A stretch of 64,000 nt of DNA, taken from contig OU612072.1 in NCBI GenBank assembly GCA_914767715.1, forward strand, positions 14,570,001 through 14,634,000, given 5' to 3'. The number at the start of each line of letters is the position of its first letter. The first letter of the stretch is position 1. Under the pieces are notes generated by a model. It made no database searches and was not told the DNA's origin. It saw nothing but the letters and a program-made list of their open reading frames with translations. Below are positions 46,257-58,710 of the stretch, in pieces. Origin of the DNA: Membranipora membranacea (lineage: Eukaryota; Bryozoa; Gymnolaemata; Cheilostomatida; Membraniporidae). Position numbers and translations under genes: made by a program.

Positions 46257-46565
46257 CTAACTAATATTACCCCCTAAGATAACGATTCAAATCTAGATCT
46301 GTAAAGTCTATACTTACAGCCTGTGTAACCCTCTCCAGCCAACATCACATCCTGTGCATAACTGCATGCTAAAAAACACAAATGTAAAATGATAGTTAAA
46401 AGTCTGTCTCTGTCCGAAAACTGAGAAATAAAGGTGCTTTAAAGAGGTCGCGATAAATATATTGTCTGAATGATATTTAAACAACATTTTCGAAGAGGCC
46501 ATCCACGCCAATGGTGGCAAAGTCTCGGACCTGCACAAGTGGCACTGATTCCGCGGAGTTACTCT

Positions 46566-46678
46566 AAGCGATTGTGAGGGAATCAGGTTTTTGTTATCAT
46601 TCGGTAGTTCTCAGTCTTATCTAGAAAACTGCTATAACTCCAAAGTGATACCAAAGACCCGATTTCTTCACAATCACT
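46566..46678. mobile_element. MITE with GTGATTGTGAA-type termini, copy 3
   Basis: AGCGATTGTGAGGGAATCAG at the left is mirrored by GATTTCTTCACAATCACT at the right, with an inner AGTTCTCAGTCTTATCTAGA block matching 30.4 kb. At 113 bp it is close to a pure hairpin. Located in a copy 1 intron. Confidence 0.7.
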
Positions 46679-48200
46679 TTAATTTCTTTTGACGAGGTCC
46701 ATATAGTGAACATTTTCTTCCAGCTTCACCAAAAGTTCACCTCACGCGAGTCACCACAGATGTCTAAATTGTAGGCTATGGTTAAACTGATCCTAACTTA
46801 ATTAATTTGAGCCCTTTGCAGACCATAGTTCATGAATTATAGGCAAATGATTTTTTGCTTCTGACATGAGAAAGTATTCAAAAGCGACAATTTTCTTGGT
46901 TATGTTGTTTCTTTTGACTGCATGTATATATGAATATTTTCTATGTTCCACAAAAAGATCACCTTTCAGAGTTAAGGAAATTAGCTATGCTCATGGTAAA
47001 GAAAATTCCTATTTGAAATCATAGTTCAAATTATCTATATCGAAGTTGTATGTACTCATTAACAAAGATGAAACCCTACAGTTGAAGCTAGGAGTTGAAA
47101 ATACTTGTGACGGCCACTTTTTGATAATTTAAATGCTTATGGCATGCCCAAATACATTAGGCAAAAGCGCCAACATGCGCTGTGGAATGAAATTTGATTA
47201 TTATTTATCAATGAAAAACTCCATACACAGTAGCTCCTAACTGTGAGTGGGATTTTACATTGAATGTTGATGATTAATTTTGCGCTTTTTTGCCTTATGC
47301 CAAAGATTTGATTGGCTTGATATGAATGAATATGTGAGAATAAAACTCAAATCTTTGGCCTGGGTGCATCAAATGTTGCAGACCATTAGTCATGAGTGTT
47401 GTACATGGTGACATATATCTACCATTAGATTGAGCAATTTTATGGCATGCAGTTAGATGGTAATGGGGTCACACAACTAGCTCTGACCAAGTGGGGGGGG
47501 GGCATTCTCCCCCTAGATAGAATACACATATATTATATTCTATTATATTATATCACTTGAATGATTACTCACCAATAGATGAAAGAACAGCAAGGGCAAG
47601 TAAACTGTATTTACCCTCTAAAAATAGACAAAGATACTGTTGTTATAAAATGAACACACTGTAAAAAAAGGCACATCTATCCTATGGCGATGCACAGCCA
47701 GCCTTAATGGTGATCGGGAAAGCAGTTGAATGGTACAGCCACAATCGTGTTCCCAAACACCTTTTATGATGAGGGCTGACTGTGTGTTTTACTGAATTAC
47801 TGAAGAAGATTACAATCAAGTAGTAAATGCAATATTGCAAATACCAGGTTACAGCACTAAAAAGATGATTTTAGGTTTAGGTTTTGGAGTTTAGTAGTAT
47901 ATTTGATTCAGACATTACGAATAAATATAGTTGTAATACATATATATCAAATATTTATTGATTGTACTCTTGCCATGACATGGAATACGACATTCACCCA
48001 ATGCGTCTAGCTGCAAAAGTATAATTCACAGGGTACCAGCATGGCTCATAACACGACAATTCTGGTGAGTAACTAAAACCTGACTGAAAATGGAAAAAAA
48101 CCAAATTGATCGAGACACAATTACCTACTCTACGTAATGTTCTCACTATCAGAATATTTCTTTCACGTGAATATGGAGGAGAAATATCTACCTCACTTAC

Positions 48201-48204
48201 CCAT
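48201..48204 (-). CDS. Copy 1 first coding exon: ATGG only
   Basis: ATGG is followed by a GTAAGTGAGG donor; the next exon starts AG GGT AAA, giving Met-Glu-Gly-Lys. The signal-peptide exon itself has no ATG, so a start must come from upstream. Copy 3 has the same arrangement at 61341-61344, including similar leader bases, which supports the model. Confidence 0.65.
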
Positions 48205-49299
48205 GTTTATTTTGTGTTTTACTCCTACTAGGTAAGGTGGATCAACAGGAACTGTATCTCTAGGGCTTAGTGGTTGATAGTTTTATGCCTTGTAATACAA
48301 AGGGTGGATCATAAATCATTCCCATCAGTGCAAAGAATGACTTCAAACTTAATAAAGAATACCGGAGACCTCGCTGTAACTACCATCAAATAGAGTGTAT
48401 GAAGATGCAGACTGAATAAAATGTCCATAAAATGTTGTCAATGGACTAAACAACTAAATTATATGTTTAGATAACCAGTAAATTATTCTAAATTTACCAT
48501 ACAACCAAATCATACTGTGGGTGAACCCCTGAAGTTAACAATACACCACTATGTTTCCGTGACGGGGACCAGTCGACAGGACATCAGGGGATCAGTCAAC
48601 CAGAAATTGTGGTAAATTAATAATCTGTTATGAAATGTGCCTTCTCATATTTTTACGGCAGTTTATCTCTCGAAAGCACATATTTGGCTGCACTATCTAT
48701 AAATCACGCTTTATCATCTGTAACGCTGTTGGTCAATAATGTTTTTAAAAAGTTATATTGGCTAAAAGCTATCTATCTTGCTTTGGTTAAATAGCCAAGT
48801 CAACAGCCATTAATTTTCTCAATGGTCACTCCATGGCCAAAAGCACAGAATGAGTAAATCATTAAATATCAGATCTGAGCTCAAGGGCATAGCCAATATT
48901 TCTAGAACACATCACAGCACCAACTTATCATTACCAAACCAAATCAAGAATTTCCTTTCGTATAACTCGTCACTTAATCCGAAAGTATTCTGCATTGTAA
49001 AGCGGTGAAGCGGTTATTAATTTTTGAAACCCGGCTTAACAAGAGTCACTTCTAAAAAGAGCCAATCAGTGTTTTCTACATTTCCTGCCATACAATGACT
49101 TGTTTGTTCGTCATTTTTTGTTTCATCCCCATTGTTTAAATGAAAAAAAGACAGACCAGAATGAAACATGTTACGGTAAAACTTCACTTATATGGCACCG
49201 GCCTTATAAAAATGCTTCAAATGAAAGCCTTGCCCATAAGTTGGCATCTTCACTAATGTTATGAGGCGTGCGTGATGGCAAATTGTCAGATTGTAGCAA

Positions 49300-49575
49300 G
49301 TCAGGACGAAACCGAGACAGCAACAAAATTTGAGACGAGACCCAGACAAGACGGAGATGTATATCAATGCCGATAAAATTGAAAACTGCCTCTTTATTGG
49401 CATCAGCCACGACTTTTTTTTTTTTGGTTTAAAACAACCCCAAAAATCGTGGCAAAACTATGACAAAAACAGTGTTTATGATGAACAAGTCTTGACATTT
49501 ATCAAAAGTGTCTGTCTCGACGAGACAGTGTCTCGAGGGGACAAGTCTCATGAGACCGAGACCGGGACCGAGACT
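49300..49575. repeat. GAGAC-rich segment
   Basis: Many GAGAC/CGAGAC motifs, some inverted (for example GTCTCATGAGACCGAGAC and ACGAGACAGTGTCTCG). Unknown; possibly part of a degraded repeat with short palindromes. Confidence 0.45.
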
Positions 49576-51104
49576 TTGCCATCACTATTGCGGTATATCT
49601 TTCAATCCAGACAAGTTGGTAACTTAGGGCTCCTCCACTTCACTGCCAGTATCTCAATTTTATTGACAATTCACTCCAGAAGTAATATTGACTTTTTGTT
49701 TCAGTTCCATTTATACTGTTGATATCAGGTTTTCCAGCAATCCAAATTGTACAAGGGTGACTGCATTTTTTATCTCATTAACCGATAGTTATGAATCTAT
49801 GTTTTAAATCATTGGCATTCTTGCATTCCTCTTGTCGGCCTGTGCAGCGTTACGCTTGACCGATCACAGCAGACTATGGTTTAGGTCACTTCGGACTTAG
49901 TAGTTTATGTTTAGGTTATTTTAAGTATTGATGACTGATCGAATAGTTGGTAAACATTGTTTTCATGTATGAAGTTGTCTTGTCATTGTTGTGGTAAGAC
50001 GACTACACAAAATCTTATTTAATCTCCAATCTCTTTTCTTTTCTCATCCCCATTGTTAATAATGAATGAAAATCATCACATAAAATTTGAACATAATGAT
50101 GTTCAGCTGGTATAATGGAATCTTGTGACTGTCGGAGACTAAGTAATCAAAAGAGATTGAATACATTAAAATTAATTTGAAGAATATTTTAATGGTTTTG
50201 TCGCTAATATAGTATGGAACCGCATTTAATTGCCCCACATTATATCTTTTTTTATTTCCTTTTCTTTGTTAGCAATGTGCAGAAAGTATCCGGCCAATTT
50301 AAAGTCTATATACCATGCTACATTATTAGGCTACTCAGGAGTCAACGAAACAATCTTGTTTTTAAACAATCCCTAGCACAGAAATTTTTGTGAGATTTGA
50401 GTGTTCAGAGGTAATGAACATACTTTGCAGTCTTTGGGGAGGGCACATTTATGTTATACAGTCAGTATCTGCCTGAAATAAAACTAAATACATAGAAACT
50501 GCTGGTCACTCGAAATTGTACGGGAACATCTGTGCTCTTCTAATAGTTTTCTGATTCACCAACCCAACGGTCCCGGCTCAAGTAGTTCCCGGTTGATTCA
50601 TATGAAGCCCCGGCGCTACCAGATTAATTATTAGTTCTGATTGCCTCCTGATTTGAGTAGTATGATGGTATTTTATTATAAATTGGGATTCGAGACAGGA
50701 GATTTCCTTTGGAAAATGATCATTCTTTTAGGTCTTCTTGGTATTTGTGAGATGAAGGCATCTCTACAACCGCTTCCCTTGCAAGATGTCATTGAGCATT
50801 CTGAGGTTTTCATATAATTGTGTAACCTGATTATGATTGTTCATGATAGTGGCAACATATGGTGTTAAACCTATGAAGGTTCCCCCCTCACTAAGGAATG
50901 TTTCTGCAGCTGTATGTTAATTACATAGTTTAAGAAGCAGTTTCACATTTGAATTGACCAGTGGTATAATAGCGTTTGAGATAGAGACATTGAAAAGGGA
51001 GTGTTCTGTGTTTTTTGGACAGAAAGCGGTTAAATAATGTAAGAGGTAATCTTTTGAGACAGTAGTTCTAGGGCACGTTAAAACTTTAGGATGCTATGAG
51101 CTTA

Positions 51105-51240
51105 CATAAGCCATCAGTATAACACTTCGTGTCCTCATCTAAATAAAGCCGAAAATCTGGCAGCTTTTCTTATTATGCATTAATTGACAACCCAGGAACG
51201 ACATTCAAAAGCTCGACAAAAGCTAATTAGGATTATGAAC
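51105..51240. repeat. Dispersed repeat, copy 2
   Basis: Diverged match to 40085-40250 in direct orientation: AATAAAGCC, TCTGGCAGCTTTT, TTATGCATTAATTGAC, GCTCGACAAAAGCT. Confidence 0.6.
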
Positions 51241-52032
51241 TTATGAACCAATCAAAGTTGAGAAATGCCGTCCAGCAACCATACATCCTAATCCAACCTA
51301 ATCCATATGATATATATATATATCATTGGTAAGGACCCATCCCATCCCTAGCTCTGGTAGATTTCGAATTCATTTTAGAAACTTGCTTGTCACTGCCGCT
51401 GTCTCTGTCTCTAATCTGGATAGCAATAAAATCACACAATGGGAAACAGGTTTGGTACAGAAGACTATTTCACAAAAAGAATCTTTCGACGATTGCCCTC
51501 ATTAAAAATCTGACTGGTCCGCCATATATGTTATTTTGTTGCGTCACAGTGATCTATGATCAGGCAAGGCTTCATTTTCCATCAGTTTCCTGCTAATTAA
51601 AGTTACTCAGAGCTATTGGCTCCTGCCAGGGTGGGTCAGGATAAAATTTCTAAAAGGAAACCTTTCACATTGACTTCCTTAATCTGTACGATGATCGCAC
51701 GATCATGTTCTGCACACTGGCTTAGTGGTTATTGATGGATGAATTAGCATATGTGTTATGACCTATGGCCAAGCTGCGCATTCAGGGTGAGAAGTTTTTT
51801 CCAGCCGAATTAAAATTGTCTGTTGTTTCACATGGAAAGCGGAAAGATTATTCTTGTTGCAATATAATTAAGCTATTTTCAAACAACAGCAATATACAGT
51901 TGGCTGAGCTGAGGACACTTAAAGGTGTATTGATGAGTCATAAAGCACAAACTATAGTTTTGAGGTCACATCAAAGACGTTGTCATATGCACTGATTGGA
52001 TCAATTTCTGATCAAACCCTGCTGGTCTGAGG

Positions 52033-52040
52033 TATATAAT
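52033..52040 (+). promoter_or_regulatory. TATA-box candidate for copy 2
   Basis: TATATAAT lies 70 bp before the copy 2 start codon, a distance compatible with a short 5' UTR. Sequence match only. Confidence 0.4.
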
Positions 52041-52109
52041 CGCCGAGATCTCTGCAATGCTTTATAGTTTCTCATAAGAATCAACTAAATTGGGAGTAAA
52101 ATAAGGGAT

Positions 52110-54108
52110 ATGGCTAAATACAGTTTCCTTGTGCTTCTTGCTCTCTCCGCTGTTGGTAAGTTAATTTATTTGTAATGTCCCTGAAACATTATAATCAGGA
52201 AATCAAGACCATATCTGGCAACCGCAATGATAACCCTATTTTATCATGAAAGATTTAGTATGGTATCAAAATCCACTGAAATGCAGAAAGAGAAAAACAA
52301 AAAGAGACCAGGTTTTACTGTAAAAAATAAAAACATAACACCATTCTCCTAAAAATATGTACATCATTTGGTTTTGAAAAAGTGTACCAATGAATACAAC
52401 GAGATACCCTTACAAACACAGCAAAACATATCTGTACATCTCCCAGCCACTGCTTGGCTACAATATTCACATGTTGATATATCTAATTATGTATATATAT
52501 ATATATATACATATTTATTCATTTATATTTGTAGAGTGCAGTCATGTATCCACTGAATACTCAGGCAGTAAGTATGATTTTAAAATATAAAAGCTGCATG
52601 TTACTTGCGTAGCCCCGCTTTTTTCAAATATCTTGAATTTGTTGAATATATTATTGACATTGAAAGCATTGAAAGCAAAATATACAAAAGCAGCATGCAT
52701 ATATTCCGGATTCCCCTGACTGTTTAGCTGTGTGAATATCATGACATTAAGTAACTGTTATTGATGCAATTATAATCAATTCCTATCTTTCTAGCTTGTG
52801 ATGCTGGTATTCTGACCTTATTACCTTATGAAAATGGCACAAGACCTGTCACATGTGAAGTGTAAGTAATAAACATAATAACATAATTTTTATTATAAGT
52901 AAATCGTTTCTGAGTACTATAAATTTGAAATAAAAGACTGTTGTATTTAATCGTGACCTAAAAAAATCAATTTGGATGGGATAGACTGTTGAGGTTACTA
53001 AAGGATACGCAGTGGAAGTTCATACACATCGTGAACTTTGTTTCTTCTTCTGTGAACTACCCAGGTTGAACCTGGTTGCCTGGCTTATATCATTAGTGAA
53101 AATAAACCCCTATTCACAAACACAACGATACTGTTTCTACTCAGACAAATTTACATAATTGGCTTCTAAATAATCTTTTGATTAACTGTTTCCATTTCCC
53201 GTATCTTGGCTTACAGTAAGTTGATTTTGTTGCAGGGGTAAAGAGAGGATAGTGCACATACTGATTGGTTGTACTGTAGATGACCCCGCGGCATATGTCA
53301 GATCATCCCTGATATTTGCTAGTGCGTACGCCCCTGGAGGTGAATGTGAAAATGTTTCACACACTCACTCAGGTATACTATCAATTGTTACATAATGCGC
53401 TCATCAAAACTGTGTTTTTCGATTGCCCGCTTCATCATCAACAACAACCAAGCCACAAAAGACATTATTTAATTAAATTAAAGTATTCATTAGTTGTTTT
53501 ATGGTTTCCATCATTCATCTTTAGCCTACGGTTTTTCTCCACAATGAGTATTTCCTCACAAACCTGAATCTGGCATCACCACAATCCCGATGATGTGTCC
53601 AATGGTTCTTCACACTAATGGTTGTCTGTTCATGTTAACAAGTTAATTTATCAATAAAACTAGGAATAACTCTAACTTAGAAATTATAATTTTGTAGATT
53701 GTGCTGGTGTTCCTCAGTGCTATGGGTCTGTGAAAAAAGTTGATACAGATGGTGAATATCATGTCGATTGTGGCAGTAAAAAGTGAGCATCAACTCTTTA
53801 TCATTTACAAGGAAGGAGCAAATTGCTAAGATCTAGCCAGCTAACAAATTACCAATGTTCTTCCATATGGAGAGACTCAAATTTAATTATAGTCTCTTCT
53901 AACTGAGCATCAATGTTTTTGTTAATACAACTTCTTGATATCTGTTTTCAGCGAGTTTACTAATAGTTGGGAAAACATCGATTCAGTCACAGAGTGTCTT
54001 CAGGAGCAGGTCAATGCCGGCTGTGATGCTGTAGCTGGCAAGTTAAAGACATTGTGGCGAGACGGAGGGGATGCTATCTGTGCAGGTCAAGAAAACTCTT
54101 CAAATTAG
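52110..54108 (+). CDS. Secreted Cys-rich family copy 2, 6 exons, intact
   Basis: Exons 52110-52155, 52535-52567, 52795-52861, 53236-53372, 53698-53782 and 53952-54108, GT-AG with matching phases, give about 173 residues. A signal peptide (MAKYSFLVLLALSAV) is followed by a mature chain with 11 cysteines: CSH, CDAG, TCEV, GCTVDD, ECENVS, DCAG, QCYG, DCGS, ECLQE, GCDAV, ICAG. NGT and NVS are possible N-glycosylation sites. The chain ends AGQENSSN then TAG, with no hydrophobic tail, so it is predicted secreted rather than GPI-anchored. Exons of 137 and 85 bp equal those of copy 1 exactly. An inner donor at 53340 would shorten exon 4 in frame by 33 bp, removing one Cys; the copy 1 homology favours the longer form. 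No known domain recognised; function unknown, probably extracellular. Confidence 0.82.
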
Positions 54109-54143
54109 ATGAATTCATCCCCCCTTGTCTTTGTTGCATAATC

Positions 54144-54149
54144 AATAAA
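54144..54149 (+). terminator. Poly(A) signal candidate for copy 2
   Basis: AATAAA 36 bp after the copy 2 stop codon, consistent with a short 3' UTR. Confidence 0.6.
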
Positions 54150-56044
54150 CAAAACGATGAGTTCTACTGCCATAATATAAAACTGCTGTGTTTGAATCAA
54201 AGAAATTTCATGTTGTAGAGCTTATTCTCTCTTACACAATGAATTGATCAGCCCAACTAGTTTATCAACCGCCTTTAATTAACTTGAAATCTACCTATGG
54301 AAATCGAAGTGTCCGCATAAACTCTGTCTTCTCCTTACTTCTTTGTTATGTAATAAACAAAAATTTACCACATTAAAACTATAAAACCGTGAGATCTATC
54401 CATGTCACCCTCCTGGGTCATACGTGTAATGTTGTGTTGTCAAGTTACGCTTGGTTTTCCAATGCTCTTCTGTTGCGATATTTTTAATAACCCTCCAGCT
54501 TTGGGAGGGCAAATCCCCTCTTATGATTATCTAGTCTTGTTGAGAGTAGGTATCAAAGTAAAAATTATTTGTTTCCAAATTATGTACTATTATTAAAGAA
54601 ACTATACTGAAACTGTTAGAATTGATGTGGCAATATTAGTTTAGTCTTGCTTGCAAAAAACAAGGATCAAAGAAATCATTTGTCAAAACAATGACACAAT
54701 ATGCCGGCTTTTATCAATCCGGTCACACAATATGCTGGCTGTCAATGACAGGTCAGGAATCAGATGACACAGAAACAACCCTGATGGTTCGAAATCAAAC
54801 AAAACTCAAAGACCTAGAATTATAAAAAAAATTCGCATTGAGCATTATATTGTATATCCTTTAGCAGAGCGCAATTTAGGCGCAGAATCAGTGTGAACCT
54901 CACATATGAATTTGACCACAGTGTTTTGGTGGAGCTTTCTTTTAAGATTTTAGCTATCATCAGACGAGAAAAAACCTGTATCACTTGTAAAACAAACAAA
55001 AAATGCATTGATAGCAGTCCATATCTAATCATTAGTAGAATAGAACATGGAAACCCTAAACATACATGCATGGTAACAGGTAGTTTTAGGTTCACATTCG
55101 CAACTTTAGCTTAGGCTTTCGCTATTAGGGGATTGACACTACTAATAAATATGAGAATATATAAGGATGGATACTTTTGTATAGGTTTTTTTTAGGTTCA
55201 CTTAAACTCTAAGCATGTCTGACAATATTAGAATAAATGGCCAGATTAAAAAAGTAAGGGAACCAAGCAGATTATGCCGTGAGACATAACAGAATACAAT
55301 CAGGATCAACACAACAATGATTGAAAAATAGATTATGACCCTTTATATTAACTGCAAGCGTTGCATAATACCAGGACAGCAAAGTCAGCTCTATAATAAC
55401 ACATAGGACACTTGTTAAAATCAGTGCCAGGAGGTGGATACAATTATTGTCAGAACAGTTATTGTTTTATTGCCTGATTACTTGAACTATACCTTAGTTT
55501 ACTGTGGTTATACGAAATGTAACCTTAGCAATTTTGTTGAGAAGTTTTACACAACCTAACTCTAAACCAGTGCTCAGAAGATAAGACATTTTACGCTAGC
55601 TAGAAGCTCTACTTAGCGCTGAAGTATTGTAATCAGTCGTCCATTCTCACAATCTTACCCATCACTAAATTATCAGCAGTTACAAGTCCAGTCATATTAC
55701 ATTGCATTAAAATCAATATTTCCACAATCACAGTCACCTCGTTGATTTAAACATGTAAATTAGTGGTTTTTAAATTGTATTGCAATTTAAACAAAGGGGA
55801 GAACAACTTCAAACTACGATTTGGCAATCCAAATACTTAGAGGTAATGAAGCCCTCCTTACCCAAACCAGGAAGTCATAACTGATAATGATTATCAGTTA
55901 TGACTTCCAGATAGCGGCGCACAGATAGCTTCACTTCACTCTCGCTACGTTTACTTCTATTTTACCCCAATGGTAGAGTTGTTAAATGTTGGTTAAAATG
56001 GCAAGTTTTCGTCTCTATTTGAAGACTGCAGAATAGAGCTTCCC

Positions 56045-56215
56045 TAAGCACGCATATTCAGCGCCAAGTTGCTCACAGTTTGTAGGCAGGTCAGAGCACA
56101 CCTGGCCGGGAGGATTGTTCCTAGTAGTCAATAGACTGCAAAGGGGCTCAGACCCAGAACCTTGGATACTTGTTTGAGGGCAGGTGTCTAACCAACTGGG
56201 CTACCCCCTACTCCT
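56045..56215 (-). mobile_element. tRNA-derived SINE, copy B
   Basis: On the minus strand an A box TAGCCCAGTTGG (56192-56203) fits the consensus, followed by a diverged B-box region (GGTTCTGGGTC). The body then carries AGGTGTGCTCTGACCTGC and CAAACTGTGAGCAACTTGG. The body matches copies at 24.2 and 62.8 kb, so this is one family with a conserved core. Confidence 0.7.
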
Positions 56216-58710
56216 ACCAGTTTGTGGTCCAGGTTCAATTAACAGACAGGTTGTATTCCCTTTTTAAGTACTTGTGCACTCAACTAAATATAAGACTTGA
56301 GATATACTGAATGATTGCACAATTCAAATATCTCCCTACTGGTACCTATTTAATAAGTAGTTGGGTTATTATTGGGATCGGTATAGGGAGCGGCTTGTAT
56401 ACTATGAGTGCAAGCGCCAGTGATATGGAGGGGTTAAGTCTCTCAGCAAAGAAGGCTCTATTCATTGCAATCAAGTGAAGGATAATATAGAGGGTCAGCA
56501 AGTGTAATGAGAGTCAGGGTTTTCTGAATTTTTGTTATCATAATTTTATGTATTTGGTAGCCCGTATTTTTGCGGTGTAGTTTTGAGTGACAATAAGTTG
56601 AGGGAAAAAACTAAAGTGCGCTTGCCCATCCTCTGTGTGTTCCCTGCAGTTCACTAGATTCTTCAGCATGTAGTTGGTTGCCCTTTAATCAAACACGTCA
56701 ATCTCGTGCGCTAACATTGACAAACCTTAGCCTAACTAGAATGGTCAAATTTTATGGGAGTGGGACCATTTCATGGTATCGATGAATTCCCAGTCAACAT
56801 CGTTATGCATTAACTTTGCAAACCAAAATGAGTTTTGGTCTGTTTGTGTTTTTGTTTATGGCTTTGATGTTAAGCTGGAAATTATCATGAATATTTAACA
56901 GTAAAATTCAGCAGTGGAGCTGATCCAAACGTTGGTATTGAATCAATGTTGGTCTGGTCAGACAATGGGATAATCATCAATATCAACCAAGGGCTAAAAC
57001 AATTATTAGCAAAGAACATGACTTTGGTGTGGACACCCCTTTGATTTGGAGCCGCATAACACCCCTTAACTCTCAACATGGGTGCGGCATGTATGACTTT
57101 TTTAATAGGTTTGCTTATAATTAAATTTCAAATGATTTCACTGAATTCATCAAAGCAAGGATTTGATATAACCATACAACATGAACAACCCTAAGTTTGG
57201 CAAGTCCAATATGAGACATTTGAACTAAAGATTATATGAGCAGATAGTATACCATTATTTCGGTTTAACTAAAAGCTGAGTTGCCACAGACGTAGAATTT
57301 CACACCAATAACCAAACAGCGATTTTTGAATATCCATACCATACCATAGATCACTGGTTTATATATATTTGAATATATATGTAAGTCTATTGAAAAATAG
57401 TATCTCAAATGGACTGTAAATGGATTTTAGATGTTGTTCAGACAAGACATTATGCCGACTGTGCGGGATTCAATACATCAAAGCTGAGCTTGTCTAAAAC
57501 TTGAAACAAATTTGCAGTAGGTAGATGCAACTGGTGATATGGTAAGGCCTAAATGTAACCTTTTAAACAATGAAATTATTTTCAGATAAATGCCTTTGTA
57601 ATAGTATGCAGATCACCAGGTAAACAAATTTGAAAGTAGTCAATCTTGCATGGTGTATCGTTCCTCAACGACTGGTAGGCCCCGATTTTATGCTTTGGCG
57701 TCCGATTATCAAAAGACTTGCAGTCTTAATGACGCCTCTGAATAACATGCTACAAAAAGCAGAATCGTGCCAGGGTCGTTTGGAAGGAGGGAAGTTGTGT
57801 CTTGATCATATCTTAATAGTATAATTTCATAAATGATAACCACATTCCATATAGGAGAGTTTACGGTAAATACCATGCTGGAATATTTGATAATCACAAA
57901 ATCTTGGGTTATCGATGGAGTGGGAAAATTGGAGAAGACATTTTGCAATAAATAAACTCTATAATCTTTTGATTGTGATACACATAATAATATTGTTGTT
58001 TGATGTGATGTTCGTTTCATTGTTTGCTTTATTTTTTGATGATCAATCATTAAAATATGCATATAAGGGTAATTGAGAATGTGTATTTAAAAATAATTAT
58101 TAACAATTCAGGATGTTGTGCATTGTGCGATAGAATTTTAGCAGCAGAGGACATTCTAGTCCAAATTAATAAATGGTATCTTTTTATTACAAGGCCATGC
58201 ATTTAAGATGTGGGCATAAACTTCAGTTAATCTGTTTCATTTTGTAGGAGTGCTTTGCGTACACAGACATCCTCGCCTCTAGTCTATGCACTTTGCAGGA
58301 TTTGCTTGGATTTTTCCTCTCATTACTTCTACATTAATTTTACTTCATATAGCCTAGGGCCCAATAATACACATTGTATGACCTTTTGTCAATGTCATGA
58401 ATGACCGCCCTTATTCAAAATGAAAGAAATTCTGGCTGACATTTTTTTTCACTACTTGGCAGTGAATATCTCTGCTCATGGGTATTGCCCAAACATGAGG
58501 CTACTTTTCCCAGAGTCTGACTGGAAAACCCTCATACCTGGAGCAATATAGTAGGTGGCATGAATAGAAATCAATAGATATTGCAGTTTTAGGGCTCCTC
58601 TTGATTAACTTATAACACTCAGGAGCAGACAACTTCAGCAAGATCATGCATTGTTCTCAGACTTTCCCTCGCCGGGGGGCCGTCGGGCGAGGGGCAAAAG
58701 TCTGGGGGGC

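Larger units (their letters stand above)
39806..48204 (-). pseudogene. Secreted Cys-rich family copy 1, 7 exons, one-base frameshift, GPI-like tail
   Basis: Exons on the minus strand: 48201-48204 (coding ATGG), 47573-47617, 46318-46368, 44678-44740, 44014-44150, 42181-42265 and 39806-39995, GT-AG throughout with matching phases. The start (MEGKYSLLALAVLSSIACSY) is a signal peptide. It is homologous to copy 2 over its whole length: LTLLPQEDGQRP, YVRSSLVFSS, VPQCYGVVRKIGEDGEYEFDCG and DCLQRQIDAGCD, with all 11 cysteines kept. The end (MKFTALVFAVSAILMSL) is hydrophobic, as in GPI-attachment signals, preceded by small residues (AANG). One base is missing at about 44725 (after CDDG) relative to copies 2 and 3, which shifts the frame. 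No alternative splice restores it. Everything else is intact, so this is either a very recent loss or a sequence error. No known family recognised; role unknown, predicted cell-surface or secreted. Confidence 0.72.
48205..52109. other. Spacer between divergent copies 1 and 2
   Basis: Copies 1 and 2 point away from each other, so both promoters should lie here. It contains a GAGAC-rich stretch (about 49300-49575), a dispersed repeat (51105-51240) and an AT run near 51310. Open frames at 49330-49722 and 51387-51995 show no recognisable protein content. Confidence 0.55.
54109..58710. other. Spacer between copies 2 and 3
   Basis: AT-rich, with one tRNA-derived SINE (56045-56215) and a short inverted repeat (AGTCATAACTGATAATGATT, about 55871-55907). 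Open frames in it (54820-55095, 57709-58062) are AT-rich and unsupported. A 20-base match to the end of the copy 3 terminal exon occurs near 58271. Confidence 0.55.

Noticed and set aside
49330..49722. 130-residue open frame as a gene
   Set aside because: Low-complexity and GAGAC-repeat derived, with no recognisable motif and no splice partners.
58268..58292. Fourth family member fragment resembling the end of the copy 3 terminal exon
   Set aside because: Only about 20 bases match (GGCGAGGATGTCTG on the minus strand) with no flanking homology; too short to call.
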